From the NCBI GenBank assembly GCA_002452515.1, contig DKEN01000086.1, forward strand, positions 1,009-14,663: DNA of 13,655 bases. The letters run 5' to 3'. Below, one piece after another: positions 1 to 7,990 of the stretch. Made by a program: the position numbers and the translations under genes. The notes beneath the pieces are model-generated. The model had not been told where the DNA came from. It did not search any database and saw nothing but the letters and a program-made list of their open reading frames with translations. The DNA comes from Spartobacteria bacterium UBA6821. GTDB lineage: Bacteria; Verrucomicrobiota; Verrucomicrobiia; Chthoniobacterales; UBA6821. How positions within the stretch are numbered: the stretch's first letter is position 1; every line of letters begins with the position of its first letter.

Positions 1-3000
1 AGACCACCACGTGCCAATCCGTCGCCTCCATTCCCTGCCACAAGGACTTCTGCAGTCGATCCTGCGGTACTGTTGACGGAGTTTAGATTGCCACCAGCTC
101 CGCCGGTAGCGCCGTAACTGAAACCACCTTCACCGGCGATGATGCGATTGTAACCATAGTAGGGATCTGAGCGCCCGGATGAGGCTGACACCGAAGAGAT
201 GGAGCCACCTGCACCGCCATTGCCCGTGATACCGGTGCCTCCATTGCCAGCGAGAATTGAAATTTCCGAGACGGCTGAAGCAGCAGTTGATTGATTTGTG
301 AAATTGCTCACTGAACCACCGGTTCCACCCGAAAGTCCATTTCCTCCCTCGCCAGATTGAATCACAATCTCACCACCCAGGTAGTTGGTCGTGCTGATGG
401 GACTGCTATTGATCACCGAGCCACCTGTTCCTCCGGCTCCAGCCATGGCACTTCCACCCGCACCGGCCGTATAGGAGAGGTATCCCCCATTGAAACCAAT
501 GTCAGAACCACCGTTTGTAGGTGGGAACAATGGGGCAAATCCTGTAATGTTGCCACCGGTTCCACCACTGACAACCCCACTCCCTCCGTTACCGGCAACT
601 AAGTAAATTTCACTCTCGTAGGTGGTATAACCAGCGGTTCCCGAGGTTCCGTTAATAGTGCCTCCGTTTCCACCCTGATATCCTGATCCACCATCCCCAG
701 CGACGAAGTTGGAACCTCTCTGCGCTTGGAATGTGGAAAGACTCCCCCCATTCCCTCCTTTGCCAAAGAAGCCCGTGCCGCCCTGAGCCGCCACCAAAGT
801 AAAGCCTCCGGACAAGGTTGTTGCCGTTGGGTCAAATTGCAGCCTCAAGCCACTCAGAGAGCCACCATTGCCACCACTGGTCAAACCGTTCCCGCCATCA
901 CCGGCGACGAGCGTGACAAAAGGTTGATCCTGCCAAATCACCGGCAGCGTCACCGTGATGGAAGCCGTTGTCCCTGTCAGAGATCCATTGCCAATGGAGC
1001 CTCCCGCTCCTCCCGCGCCAAGGTCCGAATTGCCACCGGATCCGGCAGCTATCTGGATGGCATAATCAATGAGTCCCTGATTAACGATGACTGGCATACC
1101 ACCAATGTGGTTCACAGCGTAGGTACCCACTCCACCGATCAGGTAAGGGTCAAATAAATTGTAACCATCGCCATTGGAAGTGGGCTTGGCAGCGATATAT
1201 CCGAACGTCGTCCCCGCAGTCACCAGCGGCGCATAGCTGGTGGCTCCTAGTGTGGAAGTCGCGTCATTATTATAGAGGCCGAAAGCAACGATTGCCCCGT
1301 CATAATTCCCTGTCGCAGGTGCGTACTGGTCGCCAACTCTAGTAAGTACCTGCAGATCAGCATCGTAGGTAAGGTTAGCTTCACTATAAAGCTGACCGCC
1401 AGGTGCCAGATCAAACGTATAAAATGCTGTGTTCGCTGTTGCATTGGTATAAAGGGCAAACTGGGTTGGATCGGCACCACCAAAACTACCGGCAACGATT
1501 CCCTTGAAATCAACATTGGAGCCAGTGCCCAGAAGTGTATCTTTACCGACTAGGGTGACACCTGAAGTTTCGTTCATGCTGGCAACACCTGCAATTGGAT
1601 CATAAGTCCCGGAAAAGAGACTCACCGCATTTCCCGCATCCAGAACCACCACGTCAAAACTGTCTGGTGTTAACGACCCAGTTTGAGTGATCCCCGTAGT
1701 GATGGCAATGTCGATGGGAGTTGCGTTATAGCTTGAAAAGCCAATGATGACACTTTTGTCAAAATCAGCAGTGGCATAGGTGGGCGTCACTCCAGAACCC
1801 TGCAGGTGTCCTGAGACATCCTGGAGCAAGGCGACAAACCCGTCACCAGTCGTAGGGATACCGGCCAGCACCAGCACATCCGATGCGGCATTCCCCGCTT
1901 GTGCCGCTGTGGCCTTCAGCTCAAACTGACCATGTCCCAGGTACTCCGTCCCTCCATTAAGGACCGGCATCTTGGTGTCCTGACCAGTGAGGCTGTTGTA
2001 GGAAAAATTAGCAAAGAAGTGCCCATCTCCTGTCCCATCAAGCACCACCGCCGTGGTTGCGGGTTGGATGCTACCGTTGTAGTAATAAACCTGTTGGGTG
2101 TAGGCCAGACCCATGATCGGTTGACCCGCATGGGGACTGCCTATGGGATAGACAGCACCATTAAAATCTCCGGTCACCAGATTGGTGATGGCTCCACCGC
2201 TGGCCAGGAAGCCCTGATTGACAAGATTTGGCAGGGTTGAGTGAAGGGAGGAATCGATGAAATTTCCCCCTGTCGTGGAAGTGGCCTCCGTCCCCCAGAT
2301 GCTGACACCTGTGGTGGGGTCGTTTCCGGGATTCATAAAAACGCTGATCCCGGTGTTGTTGTTTGGTAGCGACGAGGCGACGGCAATATCCAGAATCGGG
2401 GTGCCATCGGGATAGGTTGCTCCATTAAAATCCCCCACGGTGATGGCTGAGGTGCTGGTGTCCAGTGAGTTCAATCCGGGAACAGCCAGATAGAGCACCG
2501 GGGAAGCGTTGGTAATCCCCGCAGCCGACCCAAAAACGATGCCCAGCTGATCGGGTGAGTTGGTCATGAACACCTCATCGGCGTACCCATCGTTGTTGAA
2601 ATCAATCAACTTCGGCGTTCCAATGTCGCCCGCTGCGCGGTAGGTCGTGACGACGGCAACCGCGCTCGCAAATCCCCCTGCGTCGGTCGGCGTCAGAGTC
2701 CCGGTTGAAATGCTGGCTCCGGGTCCGGCATTTCCGAGAGCGTTGCCTCCATTCCCCAAGTCGAAATTGATGTTTCCATTCATGGAAAATTGCCCGAGCG
2801 AAAGCGTGCCTGCGGCACCGCCCGCGCCAAGGAAACCCACCCCGCCGCTTCCTGTCTTGATCTGGACGAGACCTTCTACCGAACCGACGTCCGAAAGATT
2901 CGTGATGGAACCACCGTTACCTCCCTTGCTTCCATCGCCGCCGTTACCAGCCTGAATGCGCAACCCTCCGCTATCGCCGTCAAGTGCCACATTGCTGATG

Positions 3001-3992
3001 CTGCCCCCATTGGCCCCGATGCCACCATCGCCTGCAACGATCCCATTGATCGTGAAGGGTACTGGGCTGGCACCTGTGGTGGTGCTCGCGGTGGCGCTGT
3101 TAATCGCGGAGATTCCGATAATATTGCCACCTGCCACTTCCACTCCCGGTGTGTAGGTCTTGAGTGTGCCACCCTCTTGGAGATCACCGGGATTATGGAG
3201 AACTATAGGAGGGAGATTTGGGTCAGCAGGGTTTGGTGTTGTGATTGTGGTTGAGTAATATCCGAAACTGAAGCTGTTTCCACCGGCGGCGGTTCCCGTC
3301 TTCCCGGCGCCAATGTAGGGAATGACACCGGAAACCTGATAATACGAGGTAGTTATGCCATTGAAATTTGCGACTTGGGCGGCGGTTCCCGCCGTGTCAA
3401 TCGTGATACCATCCCCAGAGGCACCATCCCCAACACCCCCTCCGGCATAGATGTTGCCATAGATGGAATAGTTACTGGGAGCAAGATGGGTCAGGTAATT
3501 GACCCCCGCAGGAACATCGGCTTGTGTCAGAGAACGCAGGGTGATCGCGTCGATCGTGGAGTTCAGCAATAAGAGGCCATCATGCCCGGTAGGATTACTC
3601 CCATCGGAATTCGAGAGAGTCCCATTCGCCTGCAGGTTTGTCACAATGTCGCCATTAATATTGACGAAGGAAGTCAGTTTCAGCCCGTTGCCCGCGGAAA
3701 TACCGGTGATGTCGTTGTAATCGAACTTATTACTCCCGTTGACATCAGTTGTATAAATCAATGCCTCACCCTGAGTGACGGCCATGAGATAGACTCCGTT
3801 CGCCTTGAGTCCGTGACCCGCCGTCAGGAGTTGGGGGGTCCCGAGGGTGACATCGATGTAAGTGATGCCTGCCAACCCCGCTGGAGCGATGCGGGATTCA
3901 AGGGATTCTAGGAATGATCTCGCCGGTCTGGTCATTTTTGGGAAAGAAGGAGTGTTCTTTTTCACGAGGGGGGGAGTCGTTTTGAGGTTCAT
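1..3992 (-). CDS. Giant glycine-rich beta-strand-repeat protein with LEPR-like N-terminus and embedded FG-GAP/VCBS-like region; partial at 3' end
   Basis: Reading the minus strand from the ATG at 3992-3990, the frame has no stop down to base 1, so 1330 codons are visible and the C-terminus is missing. Residues about 26-38 read SFLESLESRIAPA, a LEPR-type motif in which Pro is replaced by Ser. Residues 83-94 (DVNGSNKFDYND) resemble an EF-hand loop, followed by NINGDIVTNL at 111-120. Residues about 315-435 hold four AGxGG...GGS(I/V) units. Residues about 440-970 contain FG-GAP/VCBS-like motifs (DFNNDGYADEVF at 464, DFNGATYPDG at 521, DFNGAVYPIG at 609), suggesting a beta-propeller. From about 980 to the edge there are ten more glycine-rich units. 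The N-terminal third is paralogous to the gene just upstream. ATG at 3935 (residue 20) is an alternative start that would put the motif nearer the N-terminus, as in the paralogue. Probable role: exported surface or adhesive protein (inference). No enzymatic motif was seen. Confidence 0.9.
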   Translation of the reverse strand, partial: MNLKTTPPLVKKNTPSFPKMTRPARSFLESLESRIAPAGLAGITYIDVTLGTPQLLTAGHGLKANGVYLMAVTQGEALIYTTDVNGSNKFDYNDITGISAGNGLKLTSFVNINGDIVTNLQANGTLSNSDGSNPTGHDGLLLLNSTIDAITLRSLTQADVPAGVNYLTHLAPSNYSIYGNIYAGGGVGDGASGDGITIDTAGTAAQVANFNGITTSYYQVSGVIPYIGAGKTGTAAGGNSFSFGYYSTTITTPNPADPNLPPIVLHNPGDLQEGGTLKTYTPGVEVAGGNIIGISAINSATASTTTGASPVPFTINGIVAGDGGIGANGGSISNVALDGDSGGLRIQAGNGGDGSKGGNGGSITNLSDVGSVEGLVQIKTGSGGVGFLGAGGAAGTLSLGQFSMNGNINFDLGNGGNALGNAGPGASISTGTLTPTDAGGFASAVAVVTTYRAAGDIGTPKLIDFNNDGYADEVFMTNSPDQLGIVFGSAAGITNASPVLYLAVPGLNSLDTSTSAITVGDFNGATYPDGTPILDIAVASSLPNNNTGISVFMNPGNDPTTGVSIWGTEATSTTGGNFIDSSLHSTLPNLVNQGFLASGGAITNLVTGDFNGAVYPIGSPHAGQPIMGLAYTQQVYYYNGSIQPATTAVVLDGTGDGHFFANFSYNSLTGQDTKMPVLNGGTEYLGHGQFELKATAAQAGNAASDVLVLAGIPTTGDGFVALLQDVSGHLQGSGVTPTYATADFDKSVIIGFSSYNATPIDIAITTGITQTGSLTPDSFDVVVLDAGNAVSLFSGTYDPIAGVASMNETSGVTLVGKDTLLGTGSNVDFKGIVAGSFGGADPTQFALYTNATANTAFYTFDLAPGGQLYSEANLTYDADLQVLTRVGDQYAPATGNYDGAIVAFGLYNNDATSTLGATSYAPLVTAGTTFGYIAAKPTSNGDGYNLFDPYLIGGVGTYAVNHIGGMPVIVNQGLIDYAIQIAAGSGGNSDLGAGGAGGSIGNGSLTGTTASITVTLPVIWQDQPFVTLVAGDGGNGLTSGGNGGSLSGLRLQFDPTATTLSGGFTLVAAQGGTGFFGKGGNGGSLSTFQAQRGSNFVAGDGGSGYQGGNGGTINGTSGTAGYTTYESEIYLVAGNGGSGVVSGGTGGNITGFAPLFPPTNGGSDIGFNGGYLSYTAGAGGSAMAGAGGTGGSVINSSPISTTNYLGGEIVIQSGEGGNGLSGGTGGSVSNFTNQSTAASAVSEISILAGNGGTGITGNGGAGGSISSVSASSGRSDPYYGYNRIIAGEGGFSYGATGGAGGNLNSVNSTAGSTAEVLVAGNGGDGLARGG

Positions 3993-4001
3993 GGCGCTGG
4001 G

Positions 4002-7000
4002 CTAAACGGCAAGGGGAACGGTGGGCAGATAGAGACCATAGCCCGAGGTTTGGCTGGAGTCCGTGGTGAGGAACGCGGTTGGTGTTAAATTACGCGCCTG
4101 GGTCAGCGTCAGCGCCGCGATGAGTCCATCGAGCGGATCCGTTGTGCCGAGCGTCCAGGCAGATGAACCCGAACCGGAAGGCGTCAAGAAACCGGTTGTT
4201 GTCTGGAAGTAGTCCGCTCCTCCTGTCGTCGGACTGCCAGCCTTGCCGCCGACAAGATTAGCCGAGTAGAAATTGCTGTAGGATCCGTCAAGGTTCGTGG
4301 TCAACGCCGTGGAGCCTCCGAGATAAAGGGCATCGACCTTGTTCACGAGTTGCGGCGAGGCCGCGCGTCCGGCAACGATCGTTGAAATTGCCTGAGCGGT
4401 GATGTTGGTGACATTGCCGGCCAGGCCGGATGTCTTGGCAGGAAGTGCCCCGGCGTTGCCATTCACGCCACCTATTCCGGCGAAAATACCGCCCATCGCG
4501 CTCCCATCGGTTGCAAAGCCATAATTTTCACCGGTCCGAATACCGATGTCTCCGGCCACATTGACATTGGTCACACTTCCTCCAAGGGCCGCCTTCACTG
4601 TCGCGCTGCCACCGACCGAACTGGTGATGTTCCCGCCGTTACCAGCTGCGATGGCATTGACAATGACGCTCGCCGAAGACGATATCTTGTTCACACTTCC
4701 TCCAAGTCCTGCGGCAGCCGTGCCGCTCCCGCCGTCTCCGGCCTGGACTGAAAATGCCTGTTCTCCTCCATAGATGCTGAGTCCAGTGAAGGATCCTCCT
4801 GCACCGGCCTTGCCGCCAGTTCCACCTGCACCTGCACTGAAGACAGCGGAATCAGCCGCGTTGATGTCCGTACTTGTGTAACCCGAAGCATTCGTCACAT
4901 TTCCACCGCGACCCGCCAGTGTCGTGGCGGTGATGGCATCGCCACCGGATCCCGCAATCACGGAAAGAGTTCCCGTGGACCCCAGTGTTCCTGTTGCTCC
5001 AGTGAAGGCCACCTGGGAGATATCTCCTCCGTTGCCGCCGATAGATCCGGCCCCTGCCTGGAAAGCAATACTACCGAGCGCCAAGGCGCTTGCATTGAAA
5101 ATCGAGCCGCCTGCAGCTCCCGTGGATGGCGTCGTCCCGAGAGCGGCTGCACCAGCATCACCAGCCTGGATGGTGACGGAGGATTGCAGCGATTTCGCGA
5201 TGATGCCCTGTGCTATTGTCGAGGAACCAATAGATCCACCTGCGCCGATCTTGCCTTTGTTGCCTTCAGAGCTTCCACCCGTGCCTGCGACAAGGTTCAC
5301 GGCATCCTGCACCTGAAGATTAGCATTGGTGATGGCCCCTCCTGCTCCAGCGGTGCCGGTCCCGCTGCTGTCGCCACCGAAACCGGCTATGAGCGTCGCG
5401 GTCTGGGTATTCCCCCCCGCGTCGGGCACCAGTGCACTGAAGGCAATCCCTGAGAGCGAACCTCCCTTTCCACCGCTCCCCGTAGCGCCCAACACACTTC
5501 CCCCATCACCGGCAGTAGCAGCCAGTGAAGCCATTGCTGTATGGCCCTCCGAGGAATCGTTTTTGATGAAGTAATTGAACGATTGCATCGATCCGCCCGC
5601 TCCGCCGCCTTTGAAGCCATCCCCTCCGTTGCCAGCCTGTGGGCTCAGGCTGACATAGGACCCAGTACCGGAATCAAAGATCGTTGTGGAGTTAATACTG
5701 CCTCCAGCCCCGCCGATGCCACCCGTGGTTCCGTTGCCAAGGGAGTCGCCTCCTGTACCAGCAGTAAGGGATAGGGTAGTCAGCGTCGAGTTGGGAGCTG
5801 AAATTCCAGAGATCGTGCCTCCTGCGCCACCGTTGCCGGTAAAGGAAGAGCCGCCCGATCCTGAGTTCACGATCAGACTTTGAAGATATTCGTCCGCAAA
5901 CCACCCGAAATTGAGATTGCTCACAGAACCTCCGGCACCACCGCCGGATTGGGTATTGGAACCGTTGCCCCCCTGGAAAATAAACGACTCTCCTGTGAGT
6001 GGCCCGAATTGGCTGGGAAGTGTCACGCCACTGGTATTGATCACGGATCCCCCCACCGCACCAGTTCCCAAAACGGGAGTTCCTGCGTTTCCGGCGGAAG
6101 CATCACCTCCAGCCACATAGACCGTAGAAGGGGGCGTCGTTAGGGGATCACCATAGACATCATCCTGAATGTTGAATGTGGTCACTGATCCCCCGGATCC
6201 GGCTTTTTTCCCGGCAGTAAAGAGAGTTCCACCATCACCACCGAGAACCTGAATATCAAAGGCACCCGGTGCGGAAAGCGGGGTGGCGGTGAGGAGGGTT
6301 GTATTTGTCACAGCTCCACCGTTGCCGGCAGTCGCTCCAGCGCCGCCATCACCCCCTTGCACCGTCACATCACTTTGCAGCAAGTTGGTCGAGGCCACGA
6401 TGGCCTTACCACTGTATTCGTATCCTACCCAGACTTTGCTTACTGCGCCGCCACTTCCGCCAGCCCCGGCACTACCGGAAATCGCATCCCCTCCGACTCC
6501 CCCAGCAATCAAAATCAGGTCGTTATTGCTGCTGTCAGCCACCCCCTTTATCACGACTTGGGAGACGGCACCACCTGCACCCCCATTGATGGAGGAACCA
6601 AGACCAGCACCACCATTACCACCCTGAATCGTCATTCCAGTAGCATCTGACGTAAGTGTCACATTCGCGATGCTCCCACCGGCGGCTCCCGCACCACCTG
6701 CACCGGCATAAAGTCCCGTTGAATTCCCCACCGTGATGTTGGAGAGACTTCCGCCGGTAAGTTTCGCGGCAGGAAGAAGCCCATTCCCCTGCGAGCTGTC
6801 GCTGCTGAACTGGGTGAGATCACCGAATCCCACGCCTGCATAGCCTCCGAAAGTATAATACGTATTGGCGGCGGTCAGTCCGCTCTGCACAGTCCCATAG
6901 ACAATACCGGCGCTGACGTTCGAAATGGACCCTCCGGCGATGATGCTGCCAGAGATAGGATTCGAACCGGCAGGCCCATCCCCTGCACTAGAGGAGCCAA

Positions 7001-7580
7001 CATTCCCACTCATAGTAATGGAGCCGATGCTCTGCTTGTTGGAGATCAGGTTATCTGCGGAGATGGTCCACGTGGCTGGATTGGAAAGCGTCTTGGCGAT
7101 CAGATTGTCTACGATATCGCCGTTCACATTCAGGCCGGTAGAGAGCGCAATCTTGGCCCCCGAACTCAGCGAGATTCCGGAGATTTCGTTGGCCTGGGGA
7201 ACACCATCGTGGTTGTAGTCGGTGAAAAAAACCTCCGCCGCACCTCCCGCCACACTGATGGAACTGCCGAACCCACCGGAAGAACCCGGGGTGTAGATCA
7301 GGAGCGTGTCGCCACTCTTCAGCGGAATGAAGTAATTATCCGAAGTGAAGCCCGTAAGGGTGCCAGTGCCCGGCTGAATCGCAACAGCGGATGCTTTCCC
7401 AAAGAGTGTAGATACTGGGTGTGCCGGCGCATTGTTGCTTGCGTCTCCATACTGATAGGTATTATGGCTACCGGCAGGGACAGGATAGGCGGTGCTGCCA
7501 GCAGAAACAGGGCCCGCATAAATGACGGCAGGCGCAATGCGGGGTTCGAGCGATTCGAGAAACAACCGGGGAAGAGACAT
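4002..7580 (-). CDS. Giant glycine-rich beta-strand-repeat protein with N-terminal LEPR motif
   Basis: A complete 1192-residue frame. The N-terminus LFLESLEPRIAPA (residues 7-18) is a LEPR-type motif, known at the N-termini of large putative surface proteins of Planctomycetes and Verrucomicrobia and suspected to be a sorting signal. No classical signal peptide is evident. Residues 121-132 (DYNHDGVPQANE) fit the EF-hand loop pattern with D1, N3, D5, G6 and E12. NVNGDIVDNL follows at 151-160. Residues about 285-1050 hold roughly 19 units, each a short hydrophobic strand, then AGxGG, a variable loop, GGAGGS(I/V) and another strand. This pattern suggests a beta-solenoid or a polyglycine-type sheet. 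The C-terminus (about 1050-1192) is non-repetitive and has neither an autotransporter barrel nor a PEP-CTERM tail; it ends LPTVPLAV. The stop is 9 nt before the start of the downstream paralogue, suggesting one transcript. The start lacks a Shine-Dalgarno sequence. Exact function is unknown; surface structure or adhesin is inference. Confidence 0.93.
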   Translation of the reverse strand: MSLPRLFLESLEPRIAPAVIYAGPVSAGSTAYPVPAGSHNTYQYGDASNNAPAHPVSTLFGKASAVAIQPGTGTLTGFTSDNYFIPLKSGDTLLIYTPGSSGGFGSSISVAGGAAEVFFTDYNHDGVPQANEISGISLSSGAKIALSTGLNVNGDIVDNLIAKTLSNPATWTISADNLISNKQSIGSITMSGNVGSSSAGDGPAGSNPISGSIIAGGSISNVSAGIVYGTVQSGLTAANTYYTFGGYAGVGFGDLTQFSSDSSQGNGLLPAAKLTGGSLSNITVGNSTGLYAGAGGAGAAGGSIANVTLTSDATGMTIQGGNGGAGLGSSINGGAGGAVSQVVIKGVADSSNNDLILIAGGVGGDAISGSAGAGGSGGAVSKVWVGYEYSGKAIVASTNLLQSDVTVQGGDGGAGATAGNGGAVTNTTLLTATPLSAPGAFDIQVLGGDGGTLFTAGKKAGSGGSVTTFNIQDDVYGDPLTTPPSTVYVAGGDASAGNAGTPVLGTGAVGGSVINTSGVTLPSQFGPLTGESFIFQGGNGSNTQSGGGAGGSVSNLNFGWFADEYLQSLIVNSGSGGSSFTGNGGAGGTISGISAPNSTLTTLSLTAGTGGDSLGNGTTGGIGGAGGSINSTTIFDSGTGSYVSLSPQAGNGGDGFKGGGAGGSMQSFNYFIKNDSSEGHTAMASLAATAGDGGSVLGATGSGGKGGSLSGIAFSALVPDAGGNTQTATLIAGFGGDSSGTGTAGAGGAITNANLQVQDAVNLVAGTGGSSEGNKGKIGAGGSIGSSTIAQGIIAKSLQSSVTIQAGDAGAAALGTTPSTGAAGGSIFNASALALGSIAFQAGAGSIGGNGGDISQVAFTGATGTLGSTGTLSVIAGSGGDAITATTLAGRGGNVTNASGYTSTDINAADSAVFSAGAGGTGGKAGAGGSFTGLSIYGGEQAFSVQAGDGGSGTAAAGLGGSVNKISSSASVIVNAIAAGNGGNITSSVGGSATVKAALGGSVTNVNVAGDIGIRTGENYGFATDGSAMGGIFAGIGGVNGNAGALPAKTSGLAGNVTNITAQAISTIVAGRAASPQLVNKVDALYLGGSTALTTNLDGSYSNFYSANLVGGKAGSPTTGGADYFQTTTGFLTPSGSGSSAWTLGTTDPLDGLIAALTLTQARNLTPTAFLTTDSSQTSGYGLYLPTVPLAV
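4571..4706. repeat. 16-bp exact direct repeat pair inside the repeat protein gene, 120 bp apart
   Basis: The 16-mer TCACACTTCCTCCAAG occurs at 4571-4586 and again at 4691-4706. The offset is exactly 120 bp, or 40 codons, and both copies encode the LGGSV part of the glycine-rich unit. Most other units share protein but not nucleotide sequence. This pair may therefore be a more recent duplication or gene-conversion tract, or simply codon coincidence in a glycine-rich motif. Confidence 0.7.
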
Positions 7581-7990
7581 TGGGGGAGAAAGGGGTAGTT
7601 AATTATCTGCGAAGCATACCGTAGCCAGTTTTATCGCGCGCGCATCTTTTTTTTTCACCACATCAACTGATTTTGAAGAGCAGACACTTTTTCTTAAGGC
7701 GGTCGATTGCGGGCGGACAAGCTGGTCAGCAGGAACGCACCACATCTTTTCCCGAGCTAAGGTCATGTCTCTCACACAGAGTGTCATCAGAGTCATCATT
7801 GATTGCCGTATCACAAAAAAACGACCCTCTCCTGAAGGCACCAACCCAACAAAACAAAGAGATCCAAAATCAGCATTATTAATGAGTTAGGAAAAATCGT
7901 GTTGCCCGAAATGATGGAGATACCGATTGACAGGAAAGCATCCTTGACCTACTACCGCTGGTGACAGTCCATCCACAAACCACAAACCAA
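7581..7990. other. Divergent intergenic region between the repeat-protein operon and the outer-membrane barrel gene
   Basis: About 410 nt without a convincing gene. The short frames here have no family resemblance and no start context. It holds a promoter candidate for the rightward gene (7927-7955), a CG-alternating tract beside a T-run (about 7634-7654), a direct repeat GTCATCA at 7783-7789 and 7792-7798, and an 11-bp AT-rich palindrome CATTATTAATG at 7874-7884 about 40 nt upstream of the promoter. The latter two could be operator sites, but nothing else supports that. No clear -35/-10 pair was seen for the leftward operon; the best -10-like string is GATAAT on the minus strand near 7600-7605, without a good -35. 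Confidence 0.6.
7927..7955 (+). promoter_or_regulatory. Sigma70-type promoter candidate for the outer-membrane barrel gene
   Basis: A perfect -35 hexamer TTGACA lies at 7927-7932, then a 17-bp spacer and a weak -10 (TACTAC, 7950-7955, 3 of 6 matches). Transcription would start near 7962, giving a leader of about 29 nt before the ATG at 7991. If so, the in-frame GTG at 7961 would sit at or before the transcription start, which supports the downstream ATG. Confidence 0.5.

Noticed and set aside
2647..3254. Plus- and minus-strand short frames in the left 4 kb
   Set aside because: They lie in other frames of the open minus-strand giant gene, whose repeats and propeller motifs run continuously through this stretch.
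4546..6627. Proline/alanine-rich plus-strand frames across the repeat gene
   Set aside because: They are the complement of glycine codons (GGN read backwards gives proline-rich text) and have no start context.
4002..7580. Mycobacterial PE_PGRS-like protein
   Set aside because: GGAGG clusters are similar, but there is no PE domain, the units contain long beta-strand spacers, and the LEPR motif and neighbours point to a Gram-negative host.
1..7580. CRISPR array or DNA satellite
   Set aside because: The periodicity is in protein; nucleotide copies are diverged, with no uniform repeat-spacer spacing.
7581..7926. Small genes in the divergent intergenic region (for example 7599-7844 minus, 7673-7882 plus)
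   Set aside because: Composition looks random; no start signal, signal peptide or family resemblance.
7961..7990. GTG at 7961 as start of the barrel protein
   Set aside because: It would add ten polar residues before a perfect signal peptide and coincide with the predicted transcription start.
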